A stretch of DNA of 64,000 bases from Prevotella multiformis DSM 16608 (GTDB lineage Bacteria; Bacteroidota; Bacteroidia; Bacteroidales; Bacteroidaceae): NCBI RefSeq assembly GCF_000191065.1, contig NZ_GL872283.1, forward strand, positions 310,885-374,884, read 5' to 3'. Positions 41,439-50,526 of the stretch are shown here, piece after piece; position 1 is the first letter of the stretch; each line of letters opens with the position of its first letter. A program made the translations under genes and the position numbers. A model generated the notes under the pieces. The model was not told the origin of the DNA. It saw only the letters and a list, made by a program, of their open reading frames with translations, and ran no database searches.

Positions 41439-41837
41439 ATGACAATATTCAGCAAGATCGCAGCGGGAGAGATTCCCAGCTACAAGTGTGCAGAGAACGA
41501 CCAGTTCTATGCTTTTCTCGACATTGACCCTGTAACGAAGGGGCATACTCTGGTCGTCCCCCGCAGGGAGGTCGATTATATCTTCGACATGGACGACAAG
41601 GACCTTGCCGCCTTCGAGCTTTTTGCCAAGAGGGTGGCGCGTGCCATCAAGGCCGTATTTCCGTGCAGGAAGGTGGCGCAGGTCGTGCTGGGACTGGAAG
41701 TCAACCATGCCCATATCCATCTGCTGCCGATGAACAGCGAGGCAGATGTCGACTTCAAGCACCATGTGGAGGTCAGTGCAGAGGAGCAGAAAGAGATTGC
41801 TGCCAAGATCTTCAAGGCTTTCCAGGAGCAGGGATAA
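41439..41837 (+). CDS. HIT family nucleotide-binding hydrolase
   Basis: A 132-aa histidine-triad protein. The triad appears as HAHIHLLP (about residues 96-103), and the N-terminal pattern is FSKIAAGEIPSYKCAEND. It would hydrolyse adenosine-phosphoramidate or dinucleotide-type substrates. ATG 41439 is preceded by AAGGAGG at 41427-41433, a strong Shine-Dalgarno sequence rare in this genome, which decides this start over 41385. It probably forms an operon with greA, about 180 bp upstream. Confidence 0.92.
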   Translation: MTIFSKIAAGEIPSYKCAENDQFYAFLDIDPVTKGHTLVVPRREVDYIFDMDDKDLAAFELFAKRVARAIKAVFPCRKVAQVVLGLEVNHAHIHLLPMNSEADVDFKHHVEVSAEEQKEIAAKIFKAFQEQG

Positions 41838-41863
41838 GCTTTGTTTCGCACAATGGCTGTCAG

Positions 41864-41894
41864 GGCGGGGATGTACCATGCGTACATCCCCGCC
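41864..41894 (+). terminator. Strong hairpin after the HIT gene
   Basis: GGCGGGGATGTAC (41864-41876) and its exact complement GTACATCCCCGCC (41882-41894) flank a 5-nt loop. The following T-tract is weak (TGTCATTTCTG), so termination is likely but imperfect. Confidence 0.65.
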
Positions 41895-42007
41895 TGTCAT
41901 TTCTGCAGGCGGGGGGCTTGCGGGATGCGTCCGGAGCATCCTGTCAGAGACCGGGAAAGCTGCGAAGCGACACCTTCCGGAACGTTGCTGCCTGCCGGCA
42001 TCCTGTA

Positions 42008-42095
42008 CCCGACGGCCGGGAGTCGGGTTCCCGACCGGTTGGGAATCCTGTTCCCGGCCGTCGGGAATCGTATTCCCAAGCGTCGGGACTGACAT
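42008..42095. repeat. 22-bp-period palindromic array, locus 2
   Basis: Four units, such as CGGGAGTCGGGTTCCCG, TGGGAATCCTGTTCCCG and CGGGAATCGTATTCCCA, repeat at 22-23 bp. This is the same family as 33186-33318. The array lies between the convergent HIT gene and the RluA-type gene. Confidence 0.75.
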
Positions 42096-42148
42096 TCCCA
42101 TGCAGGTGCTGACATCCCATCAAGGGGAATTTCTGCGACTGCCGAGGC

Positions 42149-43855
42149 TCAGGGCAGTTCCGGCGGACGGTCGAAAATCATCCGCTGCTGCGTCACCGGA
42201 TGCGTGAAGGCAAGGTGCTCCGCATGCAGCCAGAGCCGCCCGGCACGCTGTCCGTAGAGGCTGTCTCCGATGATCGGTGTCCCCAGTCCGTCGGGATGCG
42301 CGCAGTGCATGCGCAGCTGGTGGGTGCGTCCTGTCAGCGGATGGAGGATTATCTTCACCGCTTCCCTTCCTTCCTTGCCGTATTTTGTCCTGCCCGCCAC
42401 ACGGTATTCGGTGATGGCGGGCTTTCCTTTTTCAAGATCTACACGCTGGCGGGGACGGTCGTCGGGGCAGGGGGAGAGGGGGAGCTCGATGCGCCCTTCT
42501 GCCGGGAAACGCTGCTCGGGAAAGCTGCCGGGCAGCAAGGCGACGTACCGTTTCTGCACCGTGCGTGCTGCGAACTGCGCCTGCAGAGCCTTGTGCGCCT
42601 CTGCGGTGCGTGCGACGACAAGCAGACCGCTCGTCGCCATGTCCAGCCGGTGTACCATGTAAGGTGCGCCGGATCGCTGCCACCGTTCTTTCAGGAGACT
42701 GTAGACAGAGGGCTGTCGCCCTTTCCCGGGGACGGACAGCAGTCCCGGGGGCTTGGCGACGACCGCCAGGCTGTCGTCCTCATACAGGATTTCCAAGCCT
42801 GCAGCCCCTGCCGCCTCCGTCTTGTCGTCAGGGGCTACGTCCAGCCCTTTCAGCATCCATGTCAGGATCGGCCTGCATTTCCCGTTGCAGGCCGGGTAAT
42901 AGTTGCCGTGCTGCCGGACTTCCGTCTTCGGCGACGGCCCCCACCAGAATGCTGCCATGCTGACGGGTGTGTACCCTTTCCGGAAGGCATATTGCAGCAG
43001 CTTCGGCTCACAGCATTCCCCGGCACCGGAAGGCGGAAGCAGCGATGGGGCGAGGCTTTCGGCAGAGAGCCGCCGGACGGGCGAGGCCGCCGGCCCTCCC
43101 GCCGCCCGGATGCGTGCTGGGCTGTGCAGCAGGTAGTAATCGTGGAAGATGGCAGGCAGGCTCTTGCTTTCTCCCCGTGCATTGAGCAGAGAGAACTGGG
43201 AGAAAAGCCAGCGCTGCAGCCGATCCGACTTCAGTTTCCGCTCCCGTTTCCATGCTGTCAGCTGTTCCTCATAACCGGAGAGGGCCGCCTGTGCCTCGGC
43301 CGTCAGGGCGGCATACCTTACCTTTCTGCGATGCAGCTCGGCCTTCAGGAACTGGCTCTGGCGTGTCATCTCCCTGCGTTCTTCCTCCGACAGGAAGGCC
43401 TCTCTGCGCCGTTTGTCGCGCAGGTACTTCGCCCCCTGCATGGTGCGCCGTGCCTCGTCGACCGCCTTTTCAGCCTCCTGGCGGATTTTCATCAGATTTT
43501 CCTCCGCCTGCCGGTAGGCGGCAGAGGATTCCATCCGTGCGATCAGGTGGTTCAGCCGGGTTATCTCCTCCTCGTGCATCTTGAAGTAGCCGTGGGGCTG
43601 CAGATAGTCGAAGACGGCTGGGACAAAGTCTTCCTCCTGGCCGTCCATCTGTCCGGAGTAAGCCTGCAGGTATCCTGTCTGTCCGTTCCGTTCTACAACC
43701 AGGACGCCATACATCTTCCCTTCGGCGGGATTCGCGGGCAGACGGCTCTGCAGATCTTCTGCGGCGGCGCGGCAGAGGGCATCCGGATGGTCGTCGAAAG
43801 GGCTGTTGAACCGGACGGGCAACGGCTGTACAGAGGGAATGGAATGGAACTTCAT
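42149..43855 (-). CDS. Long RluA-family pseudouridine synthase
   Basis: A 568-aa protein. The C-terminal 230 residues are an RluA-type catalytic domain with HRLDMATSGLLVVARTAEAH (catalytic Asp) and PLTGRTHQLRMHCAHP. The N-terminal extension contains an alpha-helical, probably coiled-coil part (about 110-220: RLNHLIARMES to SQFLKAELHRRKVRY). A cysteine-rich block (CCEPKLLQYAF, ACNGKCRPIL, about 285-340) may be a zinc site. This architecture occurs in Bacteroidetes and some gammaproteobacteria. The RNA target is unknown. Confidence 0.88.
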   Translation of the reverse strand: MKFHSIPSVQPLPVRFNSPFDDHPDALCRAAAEDLQSRLPANPAEGKMYGVLVVERNGQTGYLQAYSGQMDGQEEDFVPAVFDYLQPHGYFKMHEEEITRLNHLIARMESSAAYRQAEENLMKIRQEAEKAVDEARRTMQGAKYLRDKRRREAFLSEEERREMTRQSQFLKAELHRRKVRYAALTAEAQAALSGYEEQLTAWKRERKLKSDRLQRWLFSQFSLLNARGESKSLPAIFHDYYLLHSPARIRAAGGPAASPVRRLSAESLAPSLLPPSGAGECCEPKLLQYAFRKGYTPVSMAAFWWGPSPKTEVRQHGNYYPACNGKCRPILTWMLKGLDVAPDDKTEAAGAAGLEILYEDDSLAVVAKPPGLLSVPGKGRQPSVYSLLKERWQRSGAPYMVHRLDMATSGLLVVARTAEAHKALQAQFAARTVQKRYVALLPGSFPEQRFPAEGRIELPLSPCPDDRPRQRVDLEKGKPAITEYRVAGRTKYGKEGREAVKIILHPLTGRTHQLRMHCAHPDGLGTPIIGDSLYGQRAGRLWLHAEHLAFTHPVTQQRMIFDRPPELP

Positions 43856-44038
43856 GGCGCAAAGGTAAGGAAAAAGCGGCGGGCGGACAAGCGGCAGGCG
43901 GTGCTATTTTTCCGGTCTGTCCCCTCCCGGTCCTGCAAGCTGTCTCCTGCCCCTGTCCGTCCCGTTCATTCCGGCGGACGGGTCGTCACGTGTGCCCGGC
44001 TTCTCCCTCAAAGGAAAAGGAAACAGGAATAAAAACGA

Positions 44039-44077
44039 AAAAGTACTGCTTTTCTCTCGGGAGAAAACAGTACTTTT
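44039..44077. promoter_or_regulatory. Large imperfect palindrome over the patatin promoter
   Basis: AAAAGTACTG-C-TTTTCTC (44039-44056), loop TCGG, GAGAAAA-C-AGTACTTTT (44061-44077). The right arm contains the TACTTTTG -7 box (44071-44078). One extra C is the only asymmetry. As transcription should begin after it, it acts as DNA, most likely an operator. Confidence 0.75.
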
Positions 44078-44083
44078 GCCGTC

Positions 44084-45106
44084 ATGAAGAAGATGTTTCT
44101 TGTATTTCTGGTCCTGCTCCACTGTACGCTGTCCGCACCGGCACAGCAGCAGAGGAAAGGCGGAAAGGCGCGCCCCAGGGTGGGACTTGTCTTTGGCGGA
44201 GGCGGTGCCAAGGGGGCAGCGGCCATAGGAGTATTGAAGGAGATAGAGCGTGCCCATGTTCCCATCGACTATGTGGCAGGAACGAGCATCGGTGCGATTA
44301 TCGGCGGACTGTATGCCCAGGGGTATCGTGCCGCAGACCTCGAGAGGCTTTTCCGTTCGCAGAACTGGTTGTCGCTCATGACCGACAGGGACACGACCCT
44401 CATGGGAAAAGTGTTCAAGGAGGTGGAAGGCGTCTGTTATCTGTTCGGCTTCCCTGTGCGGAGAAAGGACAGGATGGGACGCATGAAAGGATTCGGGATG
44501 CTGCGGGGCGACCATATCTACACCTTTCTCGATTCTCTCGTCGCCCATTCTCCGGTGCGGTGCGGAACCGTCCGAAAGGCGATCCCCTTCTCATGTGTCG
44601 CCTTCGACATCCGGAGCCGGCGTGAAATCGTGCTCGAAAAGGGTTCGCTGGCACGGAATATGCGGGCCAGTATGGCTGTTCCCGGAGCTTTCAAACCTGT
44701 GCAGATAGACACCCTGATGCTTGTCGATGGCGGAATGTCCAACAACCTTCCGGTGGATGTCGTGCGGAAGATGGGAGCCGATCTCGTCATCGCCATTGAT
44801 CTCCAGCAGCACAAACACGACAACTACCGGTCGCCTTTGGCTTTCCTGAAAGGGCTGGGCGGTGTGGCCGACTGGCTGGCGGTGCGTCCTGACATAAGGA
44901 AATACAATGTCAACCGGACGCAGGCAGACCTGTATATCAATCCTGTCCTGAGCGGTTACGGAATCCAGGACTTCAGACCGAAGGCGATCGAGGCCATGCT
45001 CCGGATAGGCGAGAAGACCGGGGCGATGTATCGGAAACAGCTGGAGACCTTCATGAAGACCCCTCGTAGACAGACCGCCGTCAACAGGAAACCGGATCAG
45101 GAGTAA
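44084..45106 (+). CDS. Exported patatin-like phospholipase
   Basis: A 340-aa patatin-like lipid acyl hydrolase with an N-terminal signal sequence (MKKMFLVFLVLLHCTLSAPAQ). It has the glycine-rich oxyanion motif GGGGAKG (about 38-44), nucleophile Ser68 in GTSIG, and catalytic Asp215 in DGG. The length lacks the C-terminal barrel of RssA/PlpD-type exporters, so it is probably periplasmic or outer-membrane associated. The ATG follows the -7 box by 5 bp, so the transcript is probably leaderless. Confidence 0.9.
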   Translation: MKKMFLVFLVLLHCTLSAPAQQQRKGGKARPRVGLVFGGGGAKGAAAIGVLKEIERAHVPIDYVAGTSIGAIIGGLYAQGYRAADLERLFRSQNWLSLMTDRDTTLMGKVFKEVEGVCYLFGFPVRRKDRMGRMKGFGMLRGDHIYTFLDSLVAHSPVRCGTVRKAIPFSCVAFDIRSRREIVLEKGSLARNMRASMAVPGAFKPVQIDTLMLVDGGMSNNLPVDVVRKMGADLVIAIDLQQHKHDNYRSPLAFLKGLGGVADWLAVRPDIRKYNVNRTQADLYINPVLSGYGIQDFRPKAIEAMLRIGEKTGAMYRKQLETFMKTPRRQTAVNRKPDQE

Positions 45107-45197
45107 AGGGAATAGAAGAGACGGCGGCCATGTCCTTGACAGATCGGGATCTGCCGCATTCCCTCTGCCTTGTTTCCGTCCGGCGAAGTCCGCAAGG

Positions 45198-46001
45198 CTA
45201 TTTTCTCTGCGGTCCGCAGCTGTCTTTGATGCGTTCGTAGAACTGTCCGAGGATGCCGAGCATGTCCTCCGGGAGGTAGTCGACAGCCTTGTTTATCATC
45301 CATTCCGGCACCTGGTAGTACGCCTCGGCTACGGAACCTGCAATGCACGCCTTCGTATCCGTATCGCCGTCGCACAGCACGGCAAGGCGGATGGTCTCTT
45401 CAAAACTGTTGGCATCCATGAAACAGCGCAATGCCATCGGTACCGTCTCCTGGCACGTTCCGTCGAAATGTCCCTCGGAACCGATCTTCAAGATGTCCCG
45501 CATCGGCGGCAGCTCGTAGCCGAAGAACTTGCGCACTTTCTTCTCCACGTCAGGTTTTGAGAAGCGCATCAGCCGCAGCCAGCAGATGGTCTCTGCAATG
45601 CACTGCGCCCCCTTTATGCCTTCCGGGTGGTTGTGGCTTACGGCGGCACTCTTCTTCGCTTCCTCTATTACGTCCTCCCACTCGTCGAACAGCCAGCCGA
45701 TAGGACTGACACGCATGGCGGAACCATTGCCAAACGAGTTCATGGGATGCGGATGCTCCGAATGGATCCACTGCTCGAAACGGCTGCCGTAAGCCCCCAT
45801 GGGGTCCGGATAACGGCGGCACCAGTCGAGCAGACTTTCCTGGTAGTCGCGTCCGTTCAGCACTGCATCGGCAATGGCGACGGTGCAGATGGTGTCGTCC
45901 GTGTACGAACAGTCGGGGGTGAAAAGCTCGAACCCCTCCTGTGGAGCAGCTCCGAATTCGAAGCGTGAGCCCACGATGTCTCCTATAATGGCGCCAATCA
46001 T
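45198..46001 (-). CDS. ADP-ribosylglycohydrolase family protein (DraG/ARH-like)
   Basis: A 267-aa protein of the ARH/DraG fold that removes ADP-ribose from proteins or nucleic acids, using two magnesium ions. The metal motifs YTDDTICTVA (about 34-43) and CDGDTDTKACIAGSV (about 216-230) are present. It starts IGAIIGDIVGSRFE as in the family. The target is unknown. Convergent with patatin. Confidence 0.9.
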   Translation of the reverse strand: MIGAIIGDIVGSRFEFGAAPQEGFELFTPDCSYTDDTICTVAIADAVLNGRDYQESLLDWCRRYPDPMGAYGSRFEQWIHSEHPHPMNSFGNGSAMRVSPIGWLFDEWEDVIEEAKKSAAVSHNHPEGIKGAQCIAETICWLRLMRFSKPDVEKKVRKFFGYELPPMRDILKIGSEGHFDGTCQETVPMALRCFMDANSFEETIRLAVLCDGDTDTKACIAGSVAEAYYQVPEWMINKAVDYLPEDMLGILGQFYERIKDSCGPQRK

Positions 46002-46510
46002 AAATGTGTCCTTGGCCTCATCCAGACCCGCTTCCCGTCCTCTTCTTTCTTTTTAAAGTAGAAAGAACAGGCGTGATGTGTGGGGATGAGGGGATTATAT
46101 AAAGTTTCGGTCAGGCAGTAACGGCCTGATGATGTTGTTCTGATCTGTAGGAAACCTGTTGCGGTCGCACCGGGTATCGGAATGTGCCCGGACAATGGTT
46201 AGTAAGTCGTTTTCGTGTTCCTTCAAAAGCCGGATGCCTCCGGCGGACTGTTCCGGAAAGTCCCTTTCAGGCAGACCGGTACTGTGCAGGTCCGTCAGCT
46301 CTCTGCGTATTCTTGCTTTTGTGCGGTTCTTCTGTGTTCTCTTCCGGCCGTACCAGCTGCCCTGTCCTTTCTGCAGGAAAGGAGGAACTGCCTGCCCGAA
46401 AAGCAGGAATTAGTCAAAGACAATCCGCTGAATCCGTCTGCCGGCTTCCCATATTGCCTTCCGGAAAATCCTCCTTTTGGGAAGAGTAGGGGGAGCGGAT
46501 CGTACGCTTG
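46002..46510. other. Intergenic region without recognised genes
   Basis: About 510 bp between the ADP-ribosylglycohydrolase start and the tRNA. Small frames here have no family features. Inverted TCTTTCT/AGAAAGA arms lie near 46043-46067 upstream of the glycohydrolase. Confidence 0.5.
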
Positions 46511-46582
46511 TACTCCGACCGGGAATCGAACCCGGATCAAAGGTTTAGGAAACCTCCGTTCTATCCATTGAACTATCAGAGC
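46511..46582 (-). tRNA. tRNA-Arg (anticodon CCU)
   Basis: The minus strand folds as a cloverleaf. The acceptor stem GCTCTGA pairs with TCGGAGT with two G-U pairs. The anticodon stem is GAGGT/ACCTT, with loop TTCCTAA giving anticodon CCT. The T arm is CCGGG-TTCGATT-CCCGG. It decodes AGG. The CCA end is not encoded. Confidence in the boundaries is within 1-2 nt. Confidence 0.9.
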
Positions 46583-46631
46583 CTTTTGCACGCCTCCATA
46601 GACATATAGAGGAGAGGTGCTTCTTCGGCTG

Positions 46632-46639
46632 CAAAGGTA
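46632..46639 (-). promoter_or_regulatory. TACCTTTG promoter box of tRNA-Arg
   Basis: The minus-strand reading of 46639-46632 is TACCTTTG, about 50 bp before the tRNA 5' end. The rest of 46640-46865 holds no recognised gene. Confidence 0.55.
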
Positions 46640-46865
46640 GGAAAAAAAGTTTATAATCGCTTGCGAAACGGCAGTTTTTTGCTTTTCTTCCGGGCATTAC
46701 ACCCCTGAAAATGCAGATTGCACCCCTGAGAAACATACAGCCCCACGGCAAATAAACAGAAAGAGGGGTGTGCCCCATAGCCCGTCAGCACCTGTTGTCT
46801 GCTGTCACCGGCGTATCCGGCATCCCCATCCCTCTGCTTCATAGTCGTCGGACAGCGTATGGGGC

Positions 46866-48308
46866 CTATGCTCCGTGGAAGAGATATTCCTGCTGAATAT
46901 CCTGCGTCATCAGCGTGAAGAGCTGCTCTTGCAGGCGGTCGGCGAGGTCGAGTGCGCTGTTGAGGATCTTGTCCGAGAAAGCCTGCAGCAGGTCTTGGGC
47001 GTGCAGCGGCTGTGTCTTGCAGATGCGCAGATACTCTTCTTCCATTTCCCGCTGCCGCTGGTCTGTCTCCGCCTCGAACTTCGAATAGGCCTCCTTGATG
47101 ACGGGTGTATATTTGTTGTAGTTGGTCATGCCCAGTGCCATCACCTTACGGAACTTCCAGTAAGCAGAGTCGGCGCTCGACACGTCAGTCCCTTTTCCGT
47201 AAGCCTCCGGATAAGACGTGACTCCCTGGTAGAGCGGAAGGAACACGCCGAGGTCGGCCATCCCCATTGCGACGTAATTGACGCATCCGATGGCCTGCGG
47301 CAGCTCCGGACGGACCTGCAGGAGGTGGGTCTGTGTGGTACGGAAGATGGAGACCGGTCGGTATGGCTCTTTCGGATTGCCGTGGAGGTAGGGATCGTGC
47401 TCCGTATTGTCGTAGTGGAAGCGGAATGCCGTGCGCAGTTCGGTCAGCGTGATCTTGTGTGCGGCCTTGGCGAAGACCGGGAAAGTGTTCTTCGTGATGT
47501 CGTTCTTGATGTCCGGAGAGAAGAACCGCTGCAGGCCCCATACACGCGGGTAGTTGTAGGTGGTGTCGAGTTCCACGTCGCGCGCATAGGCCTTGTGGAA
47601 ATCGAAGTCACCCTGTGCCGGGTCGTAGAGACCGTGCTTCTCCGCAAACTCTATCAGGTCGGCGGAGGCAAGGTAGTTCTCCTTGTCATTGGGATGATAG
47701 GTGCGGAAACGGCTCTGGTTGCCGGTGACGAAGTACTGGTCCTTCGGCATACGGCATGCCAGCCAGCGATGGCCGCACGCCGTCTCGAGGTACCATATCT
47801 CCTTGTTGTCTACGAATCCGATGCCGAAGCCTTCGGCGATGCCGTGCTTTTCGATGAGCATTCCCAGCCGTTCTACCCCTTCGCGTGCACTGCGGATATA
47901 GGGCAGGGTGATGTTGAAGACGGCATTCTCCGCCACGCCGTTCTCTACCAGCGGATCATATTTCAGCACCTCGTCACTGCTGAAGATGCTTTCCGTAGCG
48001 CTCATGCCCACGCCTGCCGTGTTGAAGCCGGCACTGCCCCAGTGGCGGTGTAGGTGGTGCGGTGAGAGAGCCGTATAGCCCAGGGCCTTCTCCGGAAGCT
48101 CGCAGCGGAAAGGGCTGTCCAGTGCGACGAACTCGTTGAGTCCGTGCTCCGTATCCTCGAAGATCTCATAATTCTTGGCTACCATTGCATCCCAGTCTTC
48201 CGAGCGCGACACGATCATGGATCCGTCGGCGGTCTGGTTCTGCCCGATGATGATGGTTGTACACTCTGACGGGAGGTTGTGCGCCTGCTGCACGTCGGTC
48301 TTTTTCAT
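46866..48308 (-). CDS. C69 family dipeptidase (PepD-like)
   Basis: A 480-aa Ntn-hydrolase dipeptidase. The N-terminus SECTTIIIGQNQTADGSMIVSRSEDW is the C69 signature. Cys16 would become the nucleophile after removal of a short propeptide. Other family blocks are GIGFVDNKEIWYLETACGHRWLACRMPKDQYFVTGNQSRF and YWKFRKVMALGMTNY. It probably degrades dipeptides in the cytoplasm, or in the periplasm if exported; no signal peptide is visible. TATTTTTG (plus 48347-48354, complement) is a likely promoter box. Confidence 0.9.
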   Translation of the reverse strand: MKKTDVQQAHNLPSECTTIIIGQNQTADGSMIVSRSEDWDAMVAKNYEIFEDTEHGLNEFVALDSPFRCELPEKALGYTALSPHHLHRHWGSAGFNTAGVGMSATESIFSSDEVLKYDPLVENGVAENAVFNITLPYIRSAREGVERLGMLIEKHGIAEGFGIGFVDNKEIWYLETACGHRWLACRMPKDQYFVTGNQSRFRTYHPNDKENYLASADLIEFAEKHGLYDPAQGDFDFHKAYARDVELDTTYNYPRVWGLQRFFSPDIKNDITKNTFPVFAKAAHKITLTELRTAFRFHYDNTEHDPYLHGNPKEPYRPVSIFRTTQTHLLQVRPELPQAIGCVNYVAMGMADLGVFLPLYQGVTSYPEAYGKGTDVSSADSAYWKFRKVMALGMTNYNKYTPVIKEAYSKFEAETDQRQREMEEEYLRICKTQPLHAQDLLQAFSDKILNSALDLADRLQEQLFTLMTQDIQQEYLFHGA

Positions 48309-48495
48309 AAGCTTAAAGTCTTTGTTCTGTTGTTAATGCCAATGGACAAAAATAGCAATTATTTGCGAAAGCATACGAAGAATTAAAGTCAAAAAAGTAT
48401 AAATGCACGTTTCGAGACGCCAGAAGCCTCCCGGTGTGATGCGGAGGAAACGTGTTTTTCCTGACATTCCGCTTGCTTTTTCGGGAAACAAAGAC

Positions 48496-48503
48496 TATAT
48501 TTG
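48496..48503 (+). promoter_or_regulatory. TATATTTG promoter box of the HhH/barrel gene
   Basis: TATATTTG ends 28 bp before ATG 48532. A second possible box, TAATACTTTG, overlaps closely downstream. Confidence 0.5.
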
Positions 48504-48531
48504 CTGCCATAATACTTTGAGACATTGACGA

Positions 48532-50526
48532 ATGAAGAACCTGCTACTGACCCTTCTCCTTGGACTTGCCTGTCTCACAGCGGCCGCACAGCAGTCCTGT
48601 GACTGGGAAGAACTGTATGACGAACTCTATGCCGCCGGTGAGGAATCCCAGGCTGTGCGGGAAGAGAACCTTGAAATCCTGTCGGCTCTTGCGGCACATC
48701 CTGTTCCGCTCAACACGGCTTCCCGGGAGGATCTGGAGCGCATCCCTTTCCTGACGGCGGAACAGATCGAGGAACTCCAGGCCTACGTCTACCGGTACCA
48801 CGGCATGCGGACACTGGGCGAACTCGCCCTGATCGAGTCCCTGGACGCTGTCCGACGGCAGCTTCTTCCCTATTTCGTATGTATCGCCCCTGCTGCGGAA
48901 CAGGGGATCTTCCCATCCTTGAAAAACATTCTGACCCATGCGAAGCACACGCTGCTGTTCACCTCCCGCATTCCGTTCTACAGGCGGGAAGGCGACCGCA
49001 ACGGCTACCTCGGCTATCCGTATGCCCATTCGTTCCGTTATGCGTTCCGGGACGGCGATTACGTCCAGGCCGGGCTGGTGGGTGCGCAGGATCCCGGAGA
49101 GCCTTTCTTCGCACATGGCAACAACTTGGGCTACGACCATTACAGCTTCTATGTCCTGATACGGAAAATGGGGCGGCTGAAGACCCTGGCGGCGGGACGG
49201 TACAGGATAAGTTTCGGTCAGGGGCTCGTCATCAACAACACCTTCGGCCTCGGCAAGACAGGACTGCTCACCACGCTTGGCAGGCAGCCCGCAGGAATCC
49301 GCGCCCATTCCTCACGGTCGGCAGACGGCTATCTGCAGGGAGCGGCCGCCACGGTGGAGGTGGCCCGGCATACGGACCTAACCGCCTTTCTCTCTTACCG
49401 CACCGTCGATGCCGTGCTCTCTGACAGCGGGACGGTCAGGACGCTGCCCAAGAACGGATACCATCGCACCGAGCGTGAGATGAGCCACAAGGATGCCGCC
49501 GCGCAGCTGGCTGCCGGAACGCATCTGGGATGGACGTGCGGGGCTTTGCGCATGGGGCTGACAGGGGTATTCTCCCGCTTCAGCAGGGAACTGACTCCCA
49601 GTACGTCTTTGTATTACCGCCGTTACGCTCCGTCGGGCAATGACTTCTGGAATGTCAGCGTGGATTACAGTTACCTGCACCACCGCTGGTCTATGGGCGG
49701 CGAGACGGCGACGGACAGCAGAGGAAACCTTGCCACGGCGAACCGTCTTTCGTTCCAGCCGGTCTCCTGCCTGTCACTGCTTGCCGCCCAGCGTTATTAT
49801 GGCTATCGCTACACGGCGCTCTTCGCCCGGAGTTCCGGCGACAACGCATCCGTGCAGAATGAGAGCGGCCTCCTCGTGGGAGCCGAATGGAAAGTCGCGC
49901 GCGGCCTGTCGATCATGGGATACACGGATCTCGCCTACTTCTCCCATCCGCGCCCCGGTGCCCATACGGCCAGCAAGGCATGGGACAATCTGGCGGTGCT
50001 CGCCTATATATATAAGCGGTGGTCGCTGCGGGTACGTTATCGGGTACGGATCCGTGAGAAGGACAATGCCGGCAGGACGGCGCTCGTACGCGAGCTGACA
50101 CAGCGCGGGCGGCTCTCCCTGTCGTATGCCGCCGCCTCGTGGAACTTCAGAAGCCAGATAGATTTTGCTGCAAGCCGTTATCTCCGGCGGAGCACGGGCT
50201 ATATGTTCACGGAGACGGGGACGTGGCAGCCCGCCGCATGGCTCAGCCTCACCGCCACGGCAGGTTATTTCCACACCGCCGACTTCTCCTCCCGGATCTA
50301 TGTCTATGAGCGCGGTCCGCTGTATGCTTTCAGCTTTCCCGCTTTCTACGGCAGGGGCGTGCGCTGCGGACTGTTCGCCAGGGCCGACCTCTCCCGCCGC
50401 CTGATGCTGATCCTTCGCAGTTCCACGACCCGCTATTTCGACCGGGATACGATAGCTTCCGGACTTCAGCAGATCAGTTCGTCCACGATGAGCGATCTTG
50501 ATGTCCAGCTGCGCTGGAAGTTCTGA
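48532..50526 (+). CDS. Exported helix-hairpin-helix protein with a predicted outer-membrane barrel
   Basis: A 664-aa protein. A signal peptide (MKNLLLTLLLGLACLTAAAQ) precedes a helix-hairpin-helix motif (LNTASREDLERIPFLTAEQIEELQAYVYRYHGMRTLGELALI, about 60-100). The remaining 540 residues have alternating beta strands and aromatic ends typical of a beta-barrel, finishing SDLDVQLRWKF. Combining an HhH domain, usually DNA-binding as in ComEA, with an outer-membrane barrel raises a role in DNA handling at the envelope. That is inference; the family is known but functionally undefined as far as I can tell. Confidence 0.75.
   Translation: MKNLLLTLLLGLACLTAAAQQSCDWEELYDELYAAGEESQAVREENLEILSALAAHPVPLNTASREDLERIPFLTAEQIEELQAYVYRYHGMRTLGELALIESLDAVRRQLLPYFVCIAPAAEQGIFPSLKNILTHAKHTLLFTSRIPFYRREGDRNGYLGYPYAHSFRYAFRDGDYVQAGLVGAQDPGEPFFAHGNNLGYDHYSFYVLIRKMGRLKTLAAGRYRISFGQGLVINNTFGLGKTGLLTTLGRQPAGIRAHSSRSADGYLQGAAATVEVARHTDLTAFLSYRTVDAVLSDSGTVRTLPKNGYHRTEREMSHKDAAAQLAAGTHLGWTCGALRMGLTGVFSRFSRELTPSTSLYYRRYAPSGNDFWNVSVDYSYLHHRWSMGGETATDSRGNLATANRLSFQPVSCLSLLAAQRYYGYRYTALFARSSGDNASVQNESGLLVGAEWKVARGLSIMGYTDLAYFSHPRPGAHTASKAWDNLAVLAYIYKRWSLRVRYRVRIREKDNAGRTALVRELTQRGRLSLSYAAASWNFRSQIDFAASRYLRRSTGYMFTETGTWQPAAWLSLTATAGYFHTADFSSRIYVYERGPLYAFSFPAFYGRGVRCGLFARADLSRRLMLILRSSTTRYFDRDTIASGLQQISSSTMSDLDVQLRWKF

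Noticed and set aside
42200..44032. 610-codon plus-strand open frame opposite the RluA-type gene
   Set aside because: It is a long frame on the opposite strand of a well-supported pseudouridine synthase. The translation is low in family features and rich in R, P and G, as expected for a shadow in GC-rich DNA.
46875..48053. 392-codon plus-strand frame opposite the C69 dipeptidase
   Set aside because: The dipeptidase on the minus strand has a full family signature. The plus-strand product matches nothing I recognise.
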